The notes: generated by a model not told the origin, from the sequence alone. DNA of 64,000 bases from Pseudomonas fluvialis (GCF_002234375.1 NZ_NMQV01000013.1:124001-188000); one strand, 5' to 3'. Counted from the first letter of the stretch, positions 48,664-58,951 are shown. Made by a program: numbers and translations.

Positions 48664-51231
48664 ATGACCGATCTCTCTGCACACACACCGATGATGCAGC
48701 AATACTGGAAACTCAAAAGCCAGTATCCCGAGCAATTGATGTTCTACCGCATGGGCGACTTCTACGAGCTGTTCTACGAAGACGCCAAGCGCGCTGCAGC
48801 CCTGCTCGACATCACCCTGACGGCTCGCGGGCAGTCCGCCGGCCAGGCCATCCCGATGGCCGGCATCCCCTTCCACTCGGCCGAAGGCTACCTGGCACGC
48901 CTGGTCAAGCTGGGCGAGTCGGTGGTGATCTGCGAGCAGATCGGTGACCCAGCCACCAGCAAGGGCCCGGTCGAGCGCCAGGTAGTACGCATCATCACCC
49001 CTGGCACGGTCAGCGACGAAGCGCTGCTCGATGAGCGCCGCGACAACCTGGTCGGCGCCGTGCTGGGCGATGAGCGGCTGTTCGGCCTGGCCATGCTGGA
49101 CATCACCAGCGGCCGCTTCAGCGTGCAGGAATTACGCGGCTGGGAGCACCTGCTGGCGGAGATCGAACGCCTCAACCCTGCCGAACTGCTGTTCCCCGAC
49201 GACTGGCCGGCCGGCCTGCCACTGGAAAAGCGCCGTGGCAGCCGGCGCCGTGCGCCCTGGGACTTCGAGCTGGACAGCGCGCACAAGAGCCTGCGCCAGC
49301 AGTTTGCCGTGCAGGACCTCAAGGGCTTTGGCTGTGAAGAACTGACCCTGGCGATTGGTGCGGCAGGCTGCCTGCTGGCCTATGCCAAGGAAACCCAGCG
49401 CACCGCCCTGCCGCATATCCGCAGCCTGCGCCATGAGCGCCTGGACGACACGGTCATTCTCGATGCTGCTACCCGGCGTAACCTGGAGCTGGACATCAAC
49501 CTGGCGGGCGGGCGCGACAACACCCTGCAGTCGGTCATCGATCGCAGCCAGACGGCCATGGGCTCGCGCCTGCTGACCCGCTGGCTGCATCGCCCGCTGC
49601 GTGACCGCGCACTGCTGGAGCGCCGCCAGCAGGCCATCGCCTGCCTGCTCGATGCCTACCGTTTTGAAAGCCTGCAACCGCAGCTCAAGGACATCGGCGA
49701 CCTAGAGCGCATCCTCGCGCGCATCGGCCTGCGCAATGCCCGGCCACGCGACCTGGCGCGCCTGCGCGACGCGCTGGCAGCCCTGCCACGCCTGCAGGAC
49801 GCCATGGCCGGGCTCGACACCCCGCACCTCGCCGAACTGGCCGTGAACATCCGCACCTACCCGGAGCTGGCGGATCTGCTGCAGCGCGCCATCATCGACA
49901 ACCCACCGGCGGTGATCCGTGACGGCGGCGTGCTGAAGACCGGCTACGACGCCGAACTGGACGAGTTGCAATCGATCAGCGAAAACGCCGGCCAGTACCT
50001 GATGGACCTGGAGGCCCGCGAGAAAGCCCGCACCGGCCTAGCCAACCTCAAGGTGGGCTACAACCGCGTACACGGCTATTTCATCGAACTGCCCAGCAAG
50101 CAGGCCGAGTCGGCACCTGCCGACTACATCCGCCGGCAAACCCTGAAAGGTGCCGAGCGCTTCATCACCCCGGAACTGAAAACCTTCGAGGACAAGGCGC
50201 TGTCGGCGAAAAGCCGCGCGCTGGCCCGCGAAAAGCAGCTCTACGAAGCCTTGCTGGAGCAGCTGATCGGCGAACTGGCGCCGCTGCAGGAAACCGCCGC
50301 GGCGCTCGCCGAACTGGACGTACTGAGCAACCTGGCCGAGCGTGCACTGACCCTGGACTTCAACTGCCCGCGCTTTACCGAGCAGCCCTGCCTGCAGATC
50401 GAGCAGGGTCGCCATCCGGTGGTCGAGCAGGTGCTCAGCAGCCCCTTCGTGGCCAACGACGTACGCCTGGACGATGACACGCGCATGCTGATCATCACCG
50501 GCCCGAACATGGGCGGTAAGTCCACCTATATGCGCCAGACTGCGCTGATCGTGCTGCTCGCGCACATCGGCAGCTATGTCCCGGCAGCCGCCTGCGAGCT
50601 GTCACTGGTCGACCGCATCTTCACCCGCATCGGCTCCTCCGACGACCTGGCTGGTGGCCGCTCGACTTTCATGGTGGAAATGAGCGAAACCGCCAACATC
50701 CTGCACAACGCCAGCGCACGCAGCCTGGTGCTGATGGACGAGGTCGGCCGCGGCACCAGCACCTTCGACGGCTTGTCGCTGGCCTGGGCCGCTGCCGAGC
50801 AGTTGGCCAAACTGCGCGCCTGGACGCTGTTCGCCACCCACTACTTCGAGCTGACGGTACTCCCGGAAAGCCAGCCCGGCGTAGCCAACGTGCATCTTTC
50901 CGCCACCGAGCACAAGGAACGCATCGTCTTCCTGCACCATGTCCTGCCAGGGCCCGCCAGCCAGAGCTATGGCCTGGCCGTGGCGCAGCTAGCCGGCGTG
51001 CCGCCGGCGGTCATCGCCCGCGCCCGCGAGCATCTGACACGTCTGGAAACCACCAGCCTGCCTCACGAGCTGCCACAAAATGTCGCAGCCAGCGGCCAGG
51101 CTCCGTTGCAAAGCGACCTGTTCGCCAGCCTGCCCCACCCGCTGCTGGACGAGCTGGCACGGGTCAGCCCGGACGACCTGACGCCACGCCAGGCACTCGA
51201 ACTGTTATATGCATGGAAGACGCGGTTCTAA
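48664..51231 (+). CDS. mutS: DNA mismatch repair protein MutS
   Basis: An 855-residue mismatch sensor. The N-terminal mismatch-binding domain has the Phe-x-Glu motif in FYELFYED (about residue 36-43). The connector, lever and clamp domains follow. The ABC-type ATPase domain has Walker [10 protein letters not shown] (613-621, Lys619), [14 protein letters not shown] (Walker B) and [10 protein letters not shown]. The C-terminus keeps the short helical tail ([17 protein letters not shown]). Length and motifs match a full-length, intact MutS, so this strain is not expected to be a mutS mutator. It is divergent from cinA-recA with 74 bases between. Confidence 0.97.
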   Translation: MTDLSAHTPMMQQYWKLKSQYPEQLMFYRMGDFYELFYEDAKRAAALLDITLTARGQSAGQAIPMAGIPFHSAEGYLARLVKLGESVVICEQIGDPATSKGPVERQVVRIITPGTVSDEALLDERRDNLVGAVLGDERLFGLAMLDITSGRFSVQELRGWEHLLAEIERLNPAELLFPDDWPAGLPLEKRRGSRRRAPWDFELDSAHKSLRQQFAVQDLKGFGCEELTLAIGAAGCLLAYAKETQRTALPHIRSLRHERLDDTVILDAATRRNLELDINLAGGRDNTLQSVIDRSQTAMGSRLLTRWLHRPLRDRALLERRQQAIACLLDAYRFESLQPQLKDIGDLERILARIGLRNARPRDLARLRDALAALPRLQDAMAGLDTPHLAELAVNIRTYPELADLLQRAIIDNPPAVIRDGGVLKTGYDAELDELQSISENAGQYLMDLEAREKARTGLANLKVGYNRVHGYFIELPSKQAESAPADYIRRQTLKGAERFITPELKTFEDKALSAKSRALAREKQLYEALLEQLIGELAPLQETAAALAELDVLSNLAERALTLDFNCPRFTEQPCLQIEQGRHPVVEQVLSSPFVANDVRLDDDTRMLIITGPNMGGKSTYMRQTALIVLLAHIGSYVPAAACELSLVDRIFTRIGSSDDLAGGRSTFMVEMSETANILHNASARSLVLMDEVGRGTSTFDGLSLAWAAAEQLAKLRAWTLFATHYFELTVLPESQPGVANVHLSATEHKERIVFLHHVLPGPASQSYGLAVAQLAGVPPAVIARAREHLTRLETTSLPHELPQNVAASGQAPLQSDLFASLPHPLLDELARVSPDDLTPRQALELLYAWKTRF

Positions 51232-51311
51232 CGCAGCCCGATGCAAGCTGTTAGAATCGCCGCCATTTTGTGAACTTGCCCTAGCCAGGCACTCAACTAT
51301 CTACGCCTGCA

Positions 51312-51331
51312 AGCCCCTCACAGAAGGGGCT
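51312..51331 (+). other. Hairpin in the fdxA leader
   Basis: AGCCCCT and AGGGGCT form a 7-bp stem with a 6-base loop, about 30 bases before the fdxA start. No T-tract follows, so it is more likely an mRNA-stability or operator element than a terminator. Confidence 0.4.
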
Positions 51332-51360
51332 GAGGCCATCGCCCGAGGAGAGAACCGACC

Positions 51361-51684
51361 ATGACCTTCGTCGTCACCGACAACTGCATCAAGTGCAAAT
51401 ACACCGACTGCGTGGAAGTCTGCCCGGTCGACTGCTTCTACGAAGGCCCCAACTTCCTGGTTATCCACCCGGACGAGTGCATCGACTGTGCGCTGTGCGA
51501 ACCGGAGTGCCCGGCCCAGGCGATCTTCTCCGAGGACGAGGTACCGGAAGATCAGCAGGAATTCATCGAGCTGAACGCCGACCTCGCCGAAGTCTGGCCG
51601 AACATCACCGAGAAGAAGGATGCGCTGGCCGATGCCGAAGAGTGGGACGGCGTGAAAGACAAGCTGCAATACCTGGAGCGGTAA
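51361..51684 (+). CDS. fdxA: Seven-iron ferredoxin FdxA
   Basis: A 107-residue soluble electron carrier with one [3Fe-4S] and one [4Fe-4S] cluster. Cys9, Cys17 and Cys50 match the three-iron ligands and Cys21, Cys40, Cys43 and Cys46 the four-iron ligands of the Azotobacter FdI family. The extra C-terminal helix region (residues 60-107) is typical of this class. AGGAG precedes the ATG. It follows mutS by 129 bases with a leader hairpin and is closed by a strong terminator, so it is a single-gene unit. Its redox partner is unknown. Confidence 0.95.
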   Translation: MTFVVTDNCIKCKYTDCVEVCPVDCFYEGPNFLVIHPDECIDCALCEPECPAQAIFSEDEVPEDQQEFIELNADLAEVWPNITEKKDALADAEEWDGVKDKLQYLER

Positions 51685-51700
51685 TCCGCACCCTGTGCCC

Positions 51701-51727
51701 AAGCCGCTGCCTTGCAGCGGCTTTTTT
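51701..51727 (+). terminator. Rho-independent terminator of fdxA
   Basis: AAGCCGCTGC pairs with GCAGCGGCTT around CTT, followed by a run of T to 51727. Confidence 0.92.
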
Positions 51728-51788
51728 GTCTGCGCCACACCCCGCTACACTGCTGCCTACCCGCCACGTTCGACGCCACAGGCCCCGC

Positions 51789-52448
51789 ATGCCGAGCAGC
51801 CCCGCCCCGTCCACCACCGACCTGCAGGATGTCCCGCTGAGCAGCCTGCTGGCCTGCCATGAATGCGACCTGCTGTTGCGTCATGTCGATCTGCCACTGG
51901 AGCACAAGGCGTGCTGCCCACGCTGCGGCTACGAGTTGCAGACCCATCGTGCGCACATGAGCCGCCGCGCCCTGGCCCTGGTGCTGACCGCCCTGCTGCT
52001 GTACATCCCGGCCAACTTCCTGCCGATCATGCAACTCGACCTGCTCGGCCAGCGCAGCGAAGACACCGTATGGAGCGCAGTGCTCGCGCTGTACCAGAGC
52101 GAGATGGTGTTCATTGCCGTCCTGGTGTTCCTGTGCAGCATGGCCATTCCGCTGCTCAAACTGCTCTGCCAGCTGTGGGTCCTGTTGGCCATCACCCTGC
52201 GTCGCGGGCAGCGCCCGGCGCTGCAGGTCTATCGCCTGTATCACCACCTGCGCGAGTGGGGCATGCTCGAGGTGTATCTGATGGGCATCCTGGTGGCCAT
52301 CGTCAAGCTGGCCGACCTTGCCGACCTGCACCTGGGCGCGGGCATGGCCTGTTTCATCGCCCTGCTCCTCGCGCAGGTCTGGCTGGAGGTGAGCATGTCA
52401 CCCCATCAGGTATGGGACGCCCTGGAGGATGCCCATGCGCGCGCTTGA
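51789..52448 (+). CDS. PqiA-like membrane protein, first half
   Basis: A 219-residue inner-membrane protein. A cytoplasmic zinc ribbon (CHEC near residue 24 and CPRC near 45) is followed by four helices; PANFLPIMQLDLLGQRSEDT after the first is the PqiA/LetA signature. In E. coli PqiA and LetA both such modules sit in one protein; here they are split into two genes. These proteins partner with MCE tunnels to move lipids between membranes. The start at 51789 has no strong ribosome site but gives the full zinc ribbon. It overlaps the next gene by 14 bases. Confidence 0.87.
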   Translation: MPSSPAPSTTDLQDVPLSSLLACHECDLLLRHVDLPLEHKACCPRCGYELQTHRAHMSRRALALVLTALLLYIPANFLPIMQLDLLGQRSEDTVWSAVLALYQSEMVFIAVLVFLCSMAIPLLKLLCQLWVLLAITLRRGQRPALQVYRLYHHLREWGMLEVYLMGILVAIVKLADLADLHLGAGMACFIALLLAQVWLEVSMSPHQVWDALEDAHARA

Positions 52449-53052
52449 TGCCGGGCTGATCATCTGCGGCGAATGTCATCGTTTGCATCGCCGCAGCGCA
52501 GCCCATCTGCACTGCCAGCGCTGTGGTGCACGCCTGCATGCCCGTCGCCCACACAGCATCGCACGCACCTGGGCGCTGCTACTGGCAGCAGCCATTCTTT
52601 ATATACCGGCCAACCTGCTGCCGATCATGAGCGTCAACTTCCTCGGCAATGGCGCCCCCGCCACCATCATGGGCGGGGTGATCGAGCTGATCCATGCCGG
52701 CATGCTGCCGATTGCCAGCGTGGTGTTCATTGCCAGCATCCTGGTGCCCAGCTTCAAGCTGTGCGGCCTGGTCCTGCTGCTCTATTCGGTGCAACGCTAC
52801 CAGCGCCTGTCGCCTCGCCAGCGCATCCTCATGTATCGCTTCATCGAGTGGATCGGCCGCTGGTCGATGCTCGACATCTTCGTCATCGCCATTCTCGTGG
52901 CGCTGGTACGCTTCGGTAATCTGGCCAGCATCGAAGCCGGGCCGGGTGCCGCCGCCTTTGCTTTGGTGGTGGTGCTGACCATGCTTGCCGCCACCTCCTT
53001 CGACCCCCGGCTGATCTGGGACAACACTGACACGGACGCGGATCATGACTGA
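52435..53052 (+). CDS. PqiA-like membrane protein, second half
   Basis: A 205-residue companion of the previous gene. A second zinc ribbon (CGEC near residue 12, CQRC near 30) is followed by four helices, with PANLLPIMSVNFLGNGAPATI as the PqiA signature. GGAGG at six bases fixes the ATG at 52435; the ATG two codons upstream directly abuts that site. It overlaps both neighbours (14 bases before, 8 after), so the three genes are translated as a unit. Together the two half-proteins equal one E. coli PqiA or LetA. Confidence 0.87.
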   Translation: MRALDAGLIICGECHRLHRRSAAHLHCQRCGARLHARRPHSIARTWALLLAAAILYIPANLLPIMSVNFLGNGAPATIMGGVIELIHAGMLPIASVVFIASILVPSFKLCGLVLLLYSVQRYQRLSPRQRILMYRFIEWIGRWSMLDIFVIAILVALVRFGNLASIEAGPGAAAFALVVVLTMLAATSFDPRLIWDNTDTDADHD

Positions 53053-55351
53053 ACTGCCCTCGCCCAACCTGCGCCGCACCAGCAACTGGTCGGCCATCTG
53101 GATTCTGCCGCTGCTGGCCCTGCTGATCGGCGGCTGGCTGGGCTGGAAGGCCTACAACGAAGCTGGCATCGAGGTGCGGGTGCGCTTCGACAAGGGCGAT
53201 GGCATCCAGATCGGCAAGACCCAGTTGATCTACAAGGGTATTTCTGTCGGCAAGGTGGTCGATCTCAAGGTTACCCCCGATCTCCAGGGGGTCATCGCCA
53301 CCCTGGAAGTGATGAAGAAGGCCGAAGGCTATCTCAGCCAGGACACGCGCTTTTGGCTGGTTCGTCCGCAAGTCTCACTGGCCGGAGTAACCGGCCTGGA
53401 AACCCTGGTATCGGGTATCTATATCGGCGTCGAACCGGCCAGCGGCGAACCGCGGCGCGACTTTGTCGCCCTCAAGGAGCCGCCCAACCTCTCCGACAGC
53501 CAGCCTGGTCTGCACCTGACCCTGAAGGCCGAGCGACTCGGTTCGCTGGATAAGGACAGCCCGGTGTATTACCGGCAAATCCAGGTGGGCCGGGTGAAGA
53601 GCTACCAGCTCGGTGAAGACCAGCGCACTGTCGAGCTCAAGGTCTATATCGAACCTGCCTACAGCCATCTGGTGCGCAAACATACGCGTTTCTGGAATGC
53701 CAGCGGCCTCAATGTGCAAGCTGGCCTGGGTGGGGTAAAAATCCACAGCGAGTCATTGCTCAGCCTGCTCGCCGGCGGTATTGCCTTCGCTACCCCGGAG
53801 CACCGCCAGGACAGCCCGCCCACCGATCCTGCCCTGCCCTTCCGCCTCTATCCGGACTTCGATTCGGCGGAAGCCGGGGTGCGCGTGTGGCTCAAGCTGG
53901 ATGCGGTGGAAGGTCTGCAGAAAGGCACCCCGGTGCTGTTCAACGGTGTCCAGGTCGGCAGCCTGCGTGAGCTGAAGATGAGCCGCGACCTGACCGGCGC
54001 CACAGCCGAATTGACCATGGAACCGCGTACCGAAGACCTGCTGCTGGAAGGTAGCGAGTTCTGGGTGGTCAAACCGTCCATCTCGCTGGCCGGGGTGACC
54101 GGCATCGATGCACTGGTCAAGGGCAACTACATTGCCGTGCGCTTTGCCCAGGAGGGGCAGGCCAGCCGCAGCTTCCAGGCGCTGCGCAAAGCCCCGCCGC
54201 TCAACCTCAACAGCCCGGGCCTGCACCTGCAACTGGCCAGCAGTCGCCAGGGCTCGCTACAGGTCGGCAGCCCGTTGCTCTACCGGCAGATGCGCATCGG
54301 CAGCGTCAGCAGCGTGGAACTCAGCCAGGACCGCCAGCAGATTCTCTTTGGCGTACACGTCGAACCGGAGTATGCCCACCTGGTCAACAGCAGCAGTCGT
54401 TTCTGGAATGCCAGCGGCATTACCCTGAAAGGCAGCCTGTCCGGCATCGAGGTCAAGAGCGAGTCACTGCAAAGTCTGATCAGCGGCGGTATTGCCCTGC
54501 ATACCCCAAAAACCCAGGCGGCCGCACTGCGCCAGGGCCAGCGCCTGAATCTGTTCGACAACGAGGAACAGGCACTCAACCAGGGGCTGCTTGTGGAGTT
54601 GCTCAGCGACAGCGCCGAAGGCCTCCAGGTAGGCACCCTGCTGCGCTACAAGGGACTGGAGGTGGGCAAGGTGGAAGGCCTGCAGCTGCAGGATGACCTG
54701 CAGGCCGTGCGCATCCAGCTGCGCGTCCTGCAGGCCGGCGAGCGCATTGCCCGCCAGGGCAGTCGCTTCTGGCTGGTCAAACCCAAGCTGGGCCTGGCAC
54801 GCACCGCCAACCTCGACACCCTGGTCAGCGGCCAGTACCTGGAAGTTGCCCCCGGTCCCGCCCAAGCGCCGCGCCAGCTGCGTTTCCGCCTGCAGCCGCA
54901 ACCCGACGAGGCACCACTCAACAACAACCACAGCGAAGGCCTGCCGCTGGTGCTCAGCACCTCCCATCGAGGCTCACTGAAGGCCGATGTCGCGGTGACC
55001 TACCGCCAGGTGCCGGTGGGCAAGGTCACCCATGTCGAACTGGGGCCGAATGCCGACCGGGTACTGGTGCATGTACTGATCGAGCCGCGCTATGCCGCGC
55101 TGGTGCGCAGCGCCAGCCGGTTCTGGAATGCCAGCGGCATCGGCGTGGATTTTGGCCTGTTCAAGGGCGCCAAGCTGCGCGCCGAGTCACTGGAAGCCCT
55201 GCTCGAAGGCGGTATTGCCTTCGCCACCCCGGACAACCCGCAGATGGGCGGCCCGGCACAACCCGGGCAGACCTTCCTGCTCCACGACGAGGTCGATGAG
55301 CGCTGGCTGCAGTGGGCGCCAAAGATCAGCCTGCCGCCTGCGCCGCGCTGA
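53045..55351 (+). CDS. Six-MCE-domain lipid-transport tunnel protein (PqiB/LetB-like)
   Basis: A 768-residue inner-membrane-anchored periplasmic protein. One N-terminal helix lies at about residues 17-37. Six MCE domains then start near 42, 155, 275, 390, 513 and 630. Domains 1, 3 and 5 carry an FW-[LV]-V-[RK]P motif, and domains 2, 4 and 6 carry RFWNASG, so the protein is built from an alternating pair. E. coli PqiB has three MCE domains and LetB seven, so six is an intermediate size. MCE rings stack into a tube that carries phospholipids across the periplasm. It is the last gene of the PqiA-type operon. No PqiC lipoprotein gene follows. Confidence 0.88.
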   Translation: MTELPSPNLRRTSNWSAIWILPLLALLIGGWLGWKAYNEAGIEVRVRFDKGDGIQIGKTQLIYKGISVGKVVDLKVTPDLQGVIATLEVMKKAEGYLSQDTRFWLVRPQVSLAGVTGLETLVSGIYIGVEPASGEPRRDFVALKEPPNLSDSQPGLHLTLKAERLGSLDKDSPVYYRQIQVGRVKSYQLGEDQRTVELKVYIEPAYSHLVRKHTRFWNASGLNVQAGLGGVKIHSESLLSLLAGGIAFATPEHRQDSPPTDPALPFRLYPDFDSAEAGVRVWLKLDAVEGLQKGTPVLFNGVQVGSLRELKMSRDLTGATAELTMEPRTEDLLLEGSEFWVVKPSISLAGVTGIDALVKGNYIAVRFAQEGQASRSFQALRKAPPLNLNSPGLHLQLASSRQGSLQVGSPLLYRQMRIGSVSSVELSQDRQQILFGVHVEPEYAHLVNSSSRFWNASGITLKGSLSGIEVKSESLQSLISGGIALHTPKTQAAALRQGQRLNLFDNEEQALNQGLLVELLSDSAEGLQVGTLLRYKGLEVGKVEGLQLQDDLQAVRIQLRVLQAGERIARQGSRFWLVKPKLGLARTANLDTLVSGQYLEVAPGPAQAPRQLRFRLQPQPDEAPLNNNHSEGLPLVLSTSHRGSLKADVAVTYRQVPVGKVTHVELGPNADRVLVHVLIEPRYAALVRSASRFWNASGIGVDFGLFKGAKLRAESLEALLEGGIAFATPDNPQMGGPAQPGQTFLLHDEVDERWLQWAPKISLPPAPR

Positions 55352-55379
55352 GCACCGCGATCCGCGCAGCGCCCGGCGT

Positions 55380-55772
55380 TCAGTCGCCGCGCTGTGCGGA
55401 CAACAGCTCGATCTTGTAGCCGTCCGGATCTTCGACGAAGGCCAGGATGCTGTTGCCATGCTTCATCGGCCCTGGCTCGCGGGTAATCTTGCCACCGCGC
55501 GCCCGGATGTCTTCACAGGCCTTGTAGACGTCATCCACTTCCAGGGCGATGTGCCCATAGCCGTTGCCCAGTTCATAGCCACTGACGCCCCAGTTATGGG
55601 TCAGCTCGATGACGCTGTTGTGCGCCTCATCGCCATACCCCACGAAAGCCAGGGTGAACTGCCCCTCGGGGTAGTCCTTGCGACGCAGCAGGGTCATGCC
55701 CAGTACTTCGGTATAGAAGGCGATGGACCTGTCCAGATCGCCAACCCGCAACATGGTGTGCAACAAACGCAT
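55380..55772 (-). CDS. gloA: Lactoylglutathione lyase (glyoxalase I)
   Basis: A 130-residue metalloenzyme that converts the methylglyoxal-glutathione adduct to S-lactoylglutathione. The ligands His5, Glu56, His74 and Glu122 fall at exactly the positions known for the E. coli nickel-dependent enzyme. The size and absence of the insert typical of zinc forms also suggest the nickel class. AGGAG precedes the ATG at 55772. It is convergent with the MCE gene and 24 bases downstream of mnmH on the same strand, but no functional link is implied. Confidence 0.95.
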   Translation of the reverse strand: MRLLHTMLRVGDLDRSIAFYTEVLGMTLLRRKDYPEGQFTLAFVGYGDEAHNSVIELTHNWGVSGYELGNGYGHIALEVDDVYKACEDIRARGGKITREPGPMKHGNSILAFVEDPDGYKIELLSAQRGD

Positions 55773-55796
55773 GGTGATGCTCCTGTACTAAGGGCG

Positions 55797-56894
55797 TCAG
55801 CGCGTCAGGCGCTGACGCAGATACTCAATGACCGCCGCCTGCTCGCCGGCGAATTCGATGCGCGCGGCCTTGCTCTCGCGCTGATAGACGTACATCGGGT
55901 CGTAGTACTCGTTGAGCAACGCCTCGATCCAGGCGCGGTGCAGCGCCACTGCGCCGCTGCGCGCCTGCTCGTCGAGCGCCTGCGCCAGGATGGCCCGCAG
56001 CCGTGCATGACGCTCGCCGCCCAGGCGTTTCTGGATATTGTCCATGCTCTGCAGCAGGCGCGCGGCGAACAGGGCAAAACCCTGCTCCTCGCCATGCACG
56101 GCGAGGAACTCGGCGGCCAGGTCGATCACGTAGTCGCGCAGAATGCGTTCGACGCGATCGGCGACGCTATCTTCCAGCCACACCAGCGGGTAGTCCTGCA
56201 TGCCCTGGTGCAGCGATAGCGGCAGCGAGCAGGTGCCAATCAGCCGGCTCTCGTCTTCCAGCACGAACTGCTGCTGACCACGCGCGCGGCGCTTGAGCAG
56301 GTCGATGGCCAACTGGTTCTCGAAGTCGATCTGCGAAGGCTGGCCGGTGGCACGCTTGCCGAAGCTGGAGCCCCGGTGATTGGCGTGGCCTTCCAGGTCG
56401 ATGCTGTGGTCGAGCGCGGCGATCACCTCGGTCTTGCCGGTGCCGGTCATGCCGCCGACGATGACGAAATCGCACTCGGCCACCGCGCTGTCGAGCGTCT
56501 CGATCAGGAAAGTACGCATGGCCTTGTAGCCACCGATCACCCGTGGGTAGTCGATGCCGGCGTCGGCAAGCCACTGCTGGACGATCTGCGAGCGCAGGCC
56601 ACCACGGAAGCAGTACAGGTAGCCGTTGGGGTTGGCCCTGGCGAAGGCCGCCCAGGCCTCGACCCGCGCAGCCTTGACCTTGCCGGAGACCAGCTGGTGG
56701 CCCAGCTCGATGGCCGCCTGCTGGCCCTTCTGCTTGTAGCAGGTACCGACCTTCTGTCGTTCGATGTCGGTCATCAGCGGCAGGCTGATGGCGTTGGGGA
56801 AGGCGCCCTTGGTGAATTCCACCGGGGCGCGCATGTCCATCATCGGCAGGTCGTTGAGGAAGATGTCGCGGTAGTCGGCCGTGTTGTCGCGCAT
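55797..56894 (-). CDS. mnmH: tRNA 2-selenouridine synthase
   Basis: A 365-residue enzyme (SelU/YbbB) that replaces the 2-thio group of U34 in tRNA-Lys, -Glu and -Gln with selenium from selenophosphate. The N-terminal rhodanese domain carries the catalytic Cys95 in [10 protein letters not shown]. The P-loop domain starts [11 protein letters not shown] at 147-157 and serves the geranylated intermediate in known enzymes. Its ATG shares a base with the selD stop, so it is coupled to the gene that makes its substrate. Confidence 0.95.
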   Translation of the reverse strand: MRDNTADYRDIFLNDLPMMDMRAPVEFTKGAFPNAISLPLMTDIERQKVGTCYKQKGQQAAIELGHQLVSGKVKAARVEAWAAFARANPNGYLYCFRGGLRSQIVQQWLADAGIDYPRVIGGYKAMRTFLIETLDSAVAECDFVIVGGMTGTGKTEVIAALDHSIDLEGHANHRGSSFGKRATGQPSQIDFENQLAIDLLKRRARGQQQFVLEDESRLIGTCSLPLSLHQGMQDYPLVWLEDSVADRVERILRDYVIDLAAEFLAVHGEEQGFALFAARLLQSMDNIQKRLGGERHARLRAILAQALDEQARSGAVALHRAWIEALLNEYYDPMYVYQRESKAARIEFAGEQAAVIEYLRQRLTR

Positions 56895-57928
56895 CACAGC
56901 ACCTCTACCGCATGACGCTGTCGTGCGGTCAGCTGGCCAATGGGCGCGAGGGTCAGGCCCAGCTCGGCGGCCACGGCGAGGAACTCGGCCTCGCCCTCCG
57001 GCGTCACGGCGATCAGCAGGCCGCCGCTGGTCTGCGGGTCGCACAGCAGATTGCGCTGCTGCTCGGAAATCGGCGCGATCTTCTCGCCGTAGCTGTCGAA
57101 GTTACGCAGGGTGCCACCGGGCACGCAGCCCTCGGCCAGGTAATAGTCCACCCCCGGCAGGCGCGGCACGGCGGCGTAGTCCAGCTGGGCAGTGAGGTTC
57201 GCGCCATCGGCCATTTCCACCAGATGGCCGAGCAGGCCGAAGCCGGTGACGTCGGTCATCGCCGTGACCCCGGCCAGCTTGCCGAAGCGCGCACCGGGCT
57301 TGTTTAGGGTGCACATCCAGTCGCGCGCCAGACCGACGTCCTGCTCGCGCAGCTTGGCCTTCTTCTCGGCGGTAGTGAGGATGCCGATACCCAGCGGTTT
57401 GGAGAGATACAGCTTGCAGCCGGCCGTGGCGGTGTCGTTGCGCTTCATGTGCTTCTTCTCGACCACACCGGTCACCGCCAGGCCGAAAATCGGCTCCGGC
57501 GCGTCGATCGAGTGGCCGCCGGCCAGCGGGATGCCGGCGGCGTCGCACACGGCGCGGCCGCCGCGGATCACCTCGCGGGCCACTTCCGCCGGCAGCACAT
57601 TGACCGGCCAGCCGAGGATGGCGATGGCCATCAGCGGGTCACCGCCCATGGCGTAGATGTCGCTGATCGCGTTGGTCGCGGCAATCCGCCCGAAGTCATA
57701 GGGGTCATCGACGATCGGCATGAAGAAGTCGGTGGTCGACACCACCCCGCGCTCCTCGTCCAGCGCGTAGACCGCCGCGTCGTCACGCGAGGCGTTGCCG
57801 ACCCACAGCTTCGGGTCGAGGTTCTGTGCGCCACTGCCGGCGAGGATCACCTCCAGCACCTTGGGGGAAATCTTGCAGCCGCAGCCGGCACCATGGCTGT
57901 ACTGGGTCAGGCGGATCGGTTCGCTCAT
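56894..57928 (-). CDS. selD: Selenide, water dikinase (selenophosphate synthase)
   Basis: A 344-residue enzyme that makes selenophosphate from selenide and ATP, the donor for selenocysteine and selenouridine. The N-terminal glycine-rich [10 protein letters not shown] loop has Cys16 as the catalytic residue with Cys18 and Lys19; this is the cysteine rather than the selenocysteine form. [28 protein letters not shown] and [12 protein letters not shown] are the family motifs. It is followed by overlapping mnmH. An extended -10 promoter inside an inverted repeat lies upstream. No selA or selB is visible in the window. Confidence 0.95.
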   Translation of the reverse strand: MSEPIRLTQYSHGAGCGCKISPKVLEVILAGSGAQNLDPKLWVGNASRDDAAVYALDEERGVVSTTDFFMPIVDDPYDFGRIAATNAISDIYAMGGDPLMAIAILGWPVNVLPAEVAREVIRGGRAVCDAAGIPLAGGHSIDAPEPIFGLAVTGVVEKKHMKRNDTATAGCKLYLSKPLGIGILTTAEKKAKLREQDVGLARDWMCTLNKPGARFGKLAGVTAMTDVTGFGLLGHLVEMADGANLTAQLDYAAVPRLPGVDYYLAEGCVPGGTLRNFDSYGEKIAPISEQQRNLLCDPQTSGGLLIAVTPEGEAEFLAVAAELGLTLAPIGQLTARQRHAVEVL

Positions 57929-57956
57929 CGCAGGCTCTCGGCAATCGGCAAAAAAC

Positions 57957-57982
57957 AGGCAGCGATTCTAGCAAAGCTGCCT
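57957..57982. promoter_or_regulatory. Inverted repeat centred on the selD -10
   Basis: AGGCAGC (57957-57963) and GCTGCCT (57976-57982) are exact inverted copies 12 bases apart. The spacer holds, on the minus strand, an extended -10 TGC-TAGAAT (57973-57965), about 35 bases before selD. An operator here would block the promoter. The sequence could also fold as a hairpin in a longer transcript from the gene upstream. Confidence 0.55.
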
Positions 57983-58025
57983 GCGCTTTCCTGAATCCCT
58001 GAGCCGCCCTGACTTTTGCCGGCAC

Positions 58026-58856
58026 TCACCGCACAGGCGTATCGCCAGGTGCCGGCTGATTGTCACGCCACCAGAAGGTGCTCACCTCCTCGACAGGGTA
58101 GCGTTGCCCGTCATAGCGCAGCCGCTGAGTGACCCGGCGCAGCAGCGGCTCCTGCGGCCCGAACTGGACGCTGGCGGTGAGCTGCAGATCGGCATAGCCG
58201 GCGGCGCGCAACGGCCCGACGCTCAGCGTGAGGCGGGCCTGCTCCATGGCAAAGTCGCTCTCCTGCACGCAGGCCGTACCCTGCACAGTGGTCCACAGGC
58301 GCAAATGGCTGGCAAACACCGGGCGCAACCGCGCACCTTCAGGCACCAGCAGCGTCAACAGGTCGTTGAAACCGCCCTCCGGGCAACTCGGGCCACGCGC
58401 CACACTGTTCAGCAGCAGACCGAAAGCCCGCACGCCCGGAGCCAGGTGATAGCGAGCGGTATCCAGCCACAGGCTGTCCGGACCGATCTCCAGCAGCACA
58501 TCTTCGCCAAGCGGGCTGTCGTAGCGCTCTCGCAAGCGCCCCTCGGGCATCGCCACCCGCCCCACCAGCAGCTGCAGGTTGCGCCCAGCGTCGGGCAGCA
58601 GTGCCTCGCTGTCTTGATAGGCCAGTGCCACTACAGCCAGCTGGGGATCATCAGGCCAGGGCTTGCAGGCCGCGGCCTGCAAGGGAGCCAAGTAGGGTGT
58701 GCTGGCGTCAGGCACGCGCCAGCCGGACTGCCCCAACTGCTTGGCCAGCGCATCCAGCAACGCCTGACTGCAGCGCTGCGCCTCACCGGCCGCCGCCGGC
58801 CCGATCAGCCACAGGCTCAGCCAGCCAATCGCCAGCCAACGACATCTAGCCTCCAT
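58026..58856 (-). CDS. Exported protein of unknown function next to selD
   Basis: A 276-residue protein with a clear signal peptide (MEARCRWLAIG..., cleavage after PAAA near residue 24) and four cysteines in the mature part (near residues 29, 64, 159 and 194) that may form disulfides. The body is mixed beta strand with aromatic and proline residues and no membrane helix. I do not recognise a family. AGGAGGT is an excellent ribosome site for ATG 58856. It lies 97 bases upstream of selD on the same strand and is divergent from the ABC importer, so a role in the selenium locus or envelope is possible, but this rests on position only. Confidence 0.7.
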   Translation of the reverse strand: MEARCRWLAIGWLSLWLIGPAAAGEAQRCSQALLDALAKQLGQSGWRVPDASTPYLAPLQAAACKPWPDDPQLAVVALAYQDSEALLPDAGRNLQLLVGRVAMPEGRLRERYDSPLGEDVLLEIGPDSLWLDTARYHLAPGVRAFGLLLNSVARGPSCPEGGFNDLLTLLVPEGARLRPVFASHLRLWTTVQGTACVQESDFAMEQARLTLSVGPLRAAGYADLQLTASVQFGPQEPLLRRVTQRLRYDGQRYPVEEVSTFWWRDNQPAPGDTPVR

Positions 58857-58951
58857 TGCCCTACCTCCTGATGCGTCGCGCAGCCGCACATACTACAAGC
58901 CAAGGCCCGGCGCCTGCTGTCGATCAGCTATCAGCCCGCGCACAGCCCTCG

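Noticed and set aside
56894-57928. Selenocysteine (in-frame TGA) in selD
   Set aside because: The catalytic position is a plain cysteine codon and the frame is uninterrupted, so no recoding is needed.
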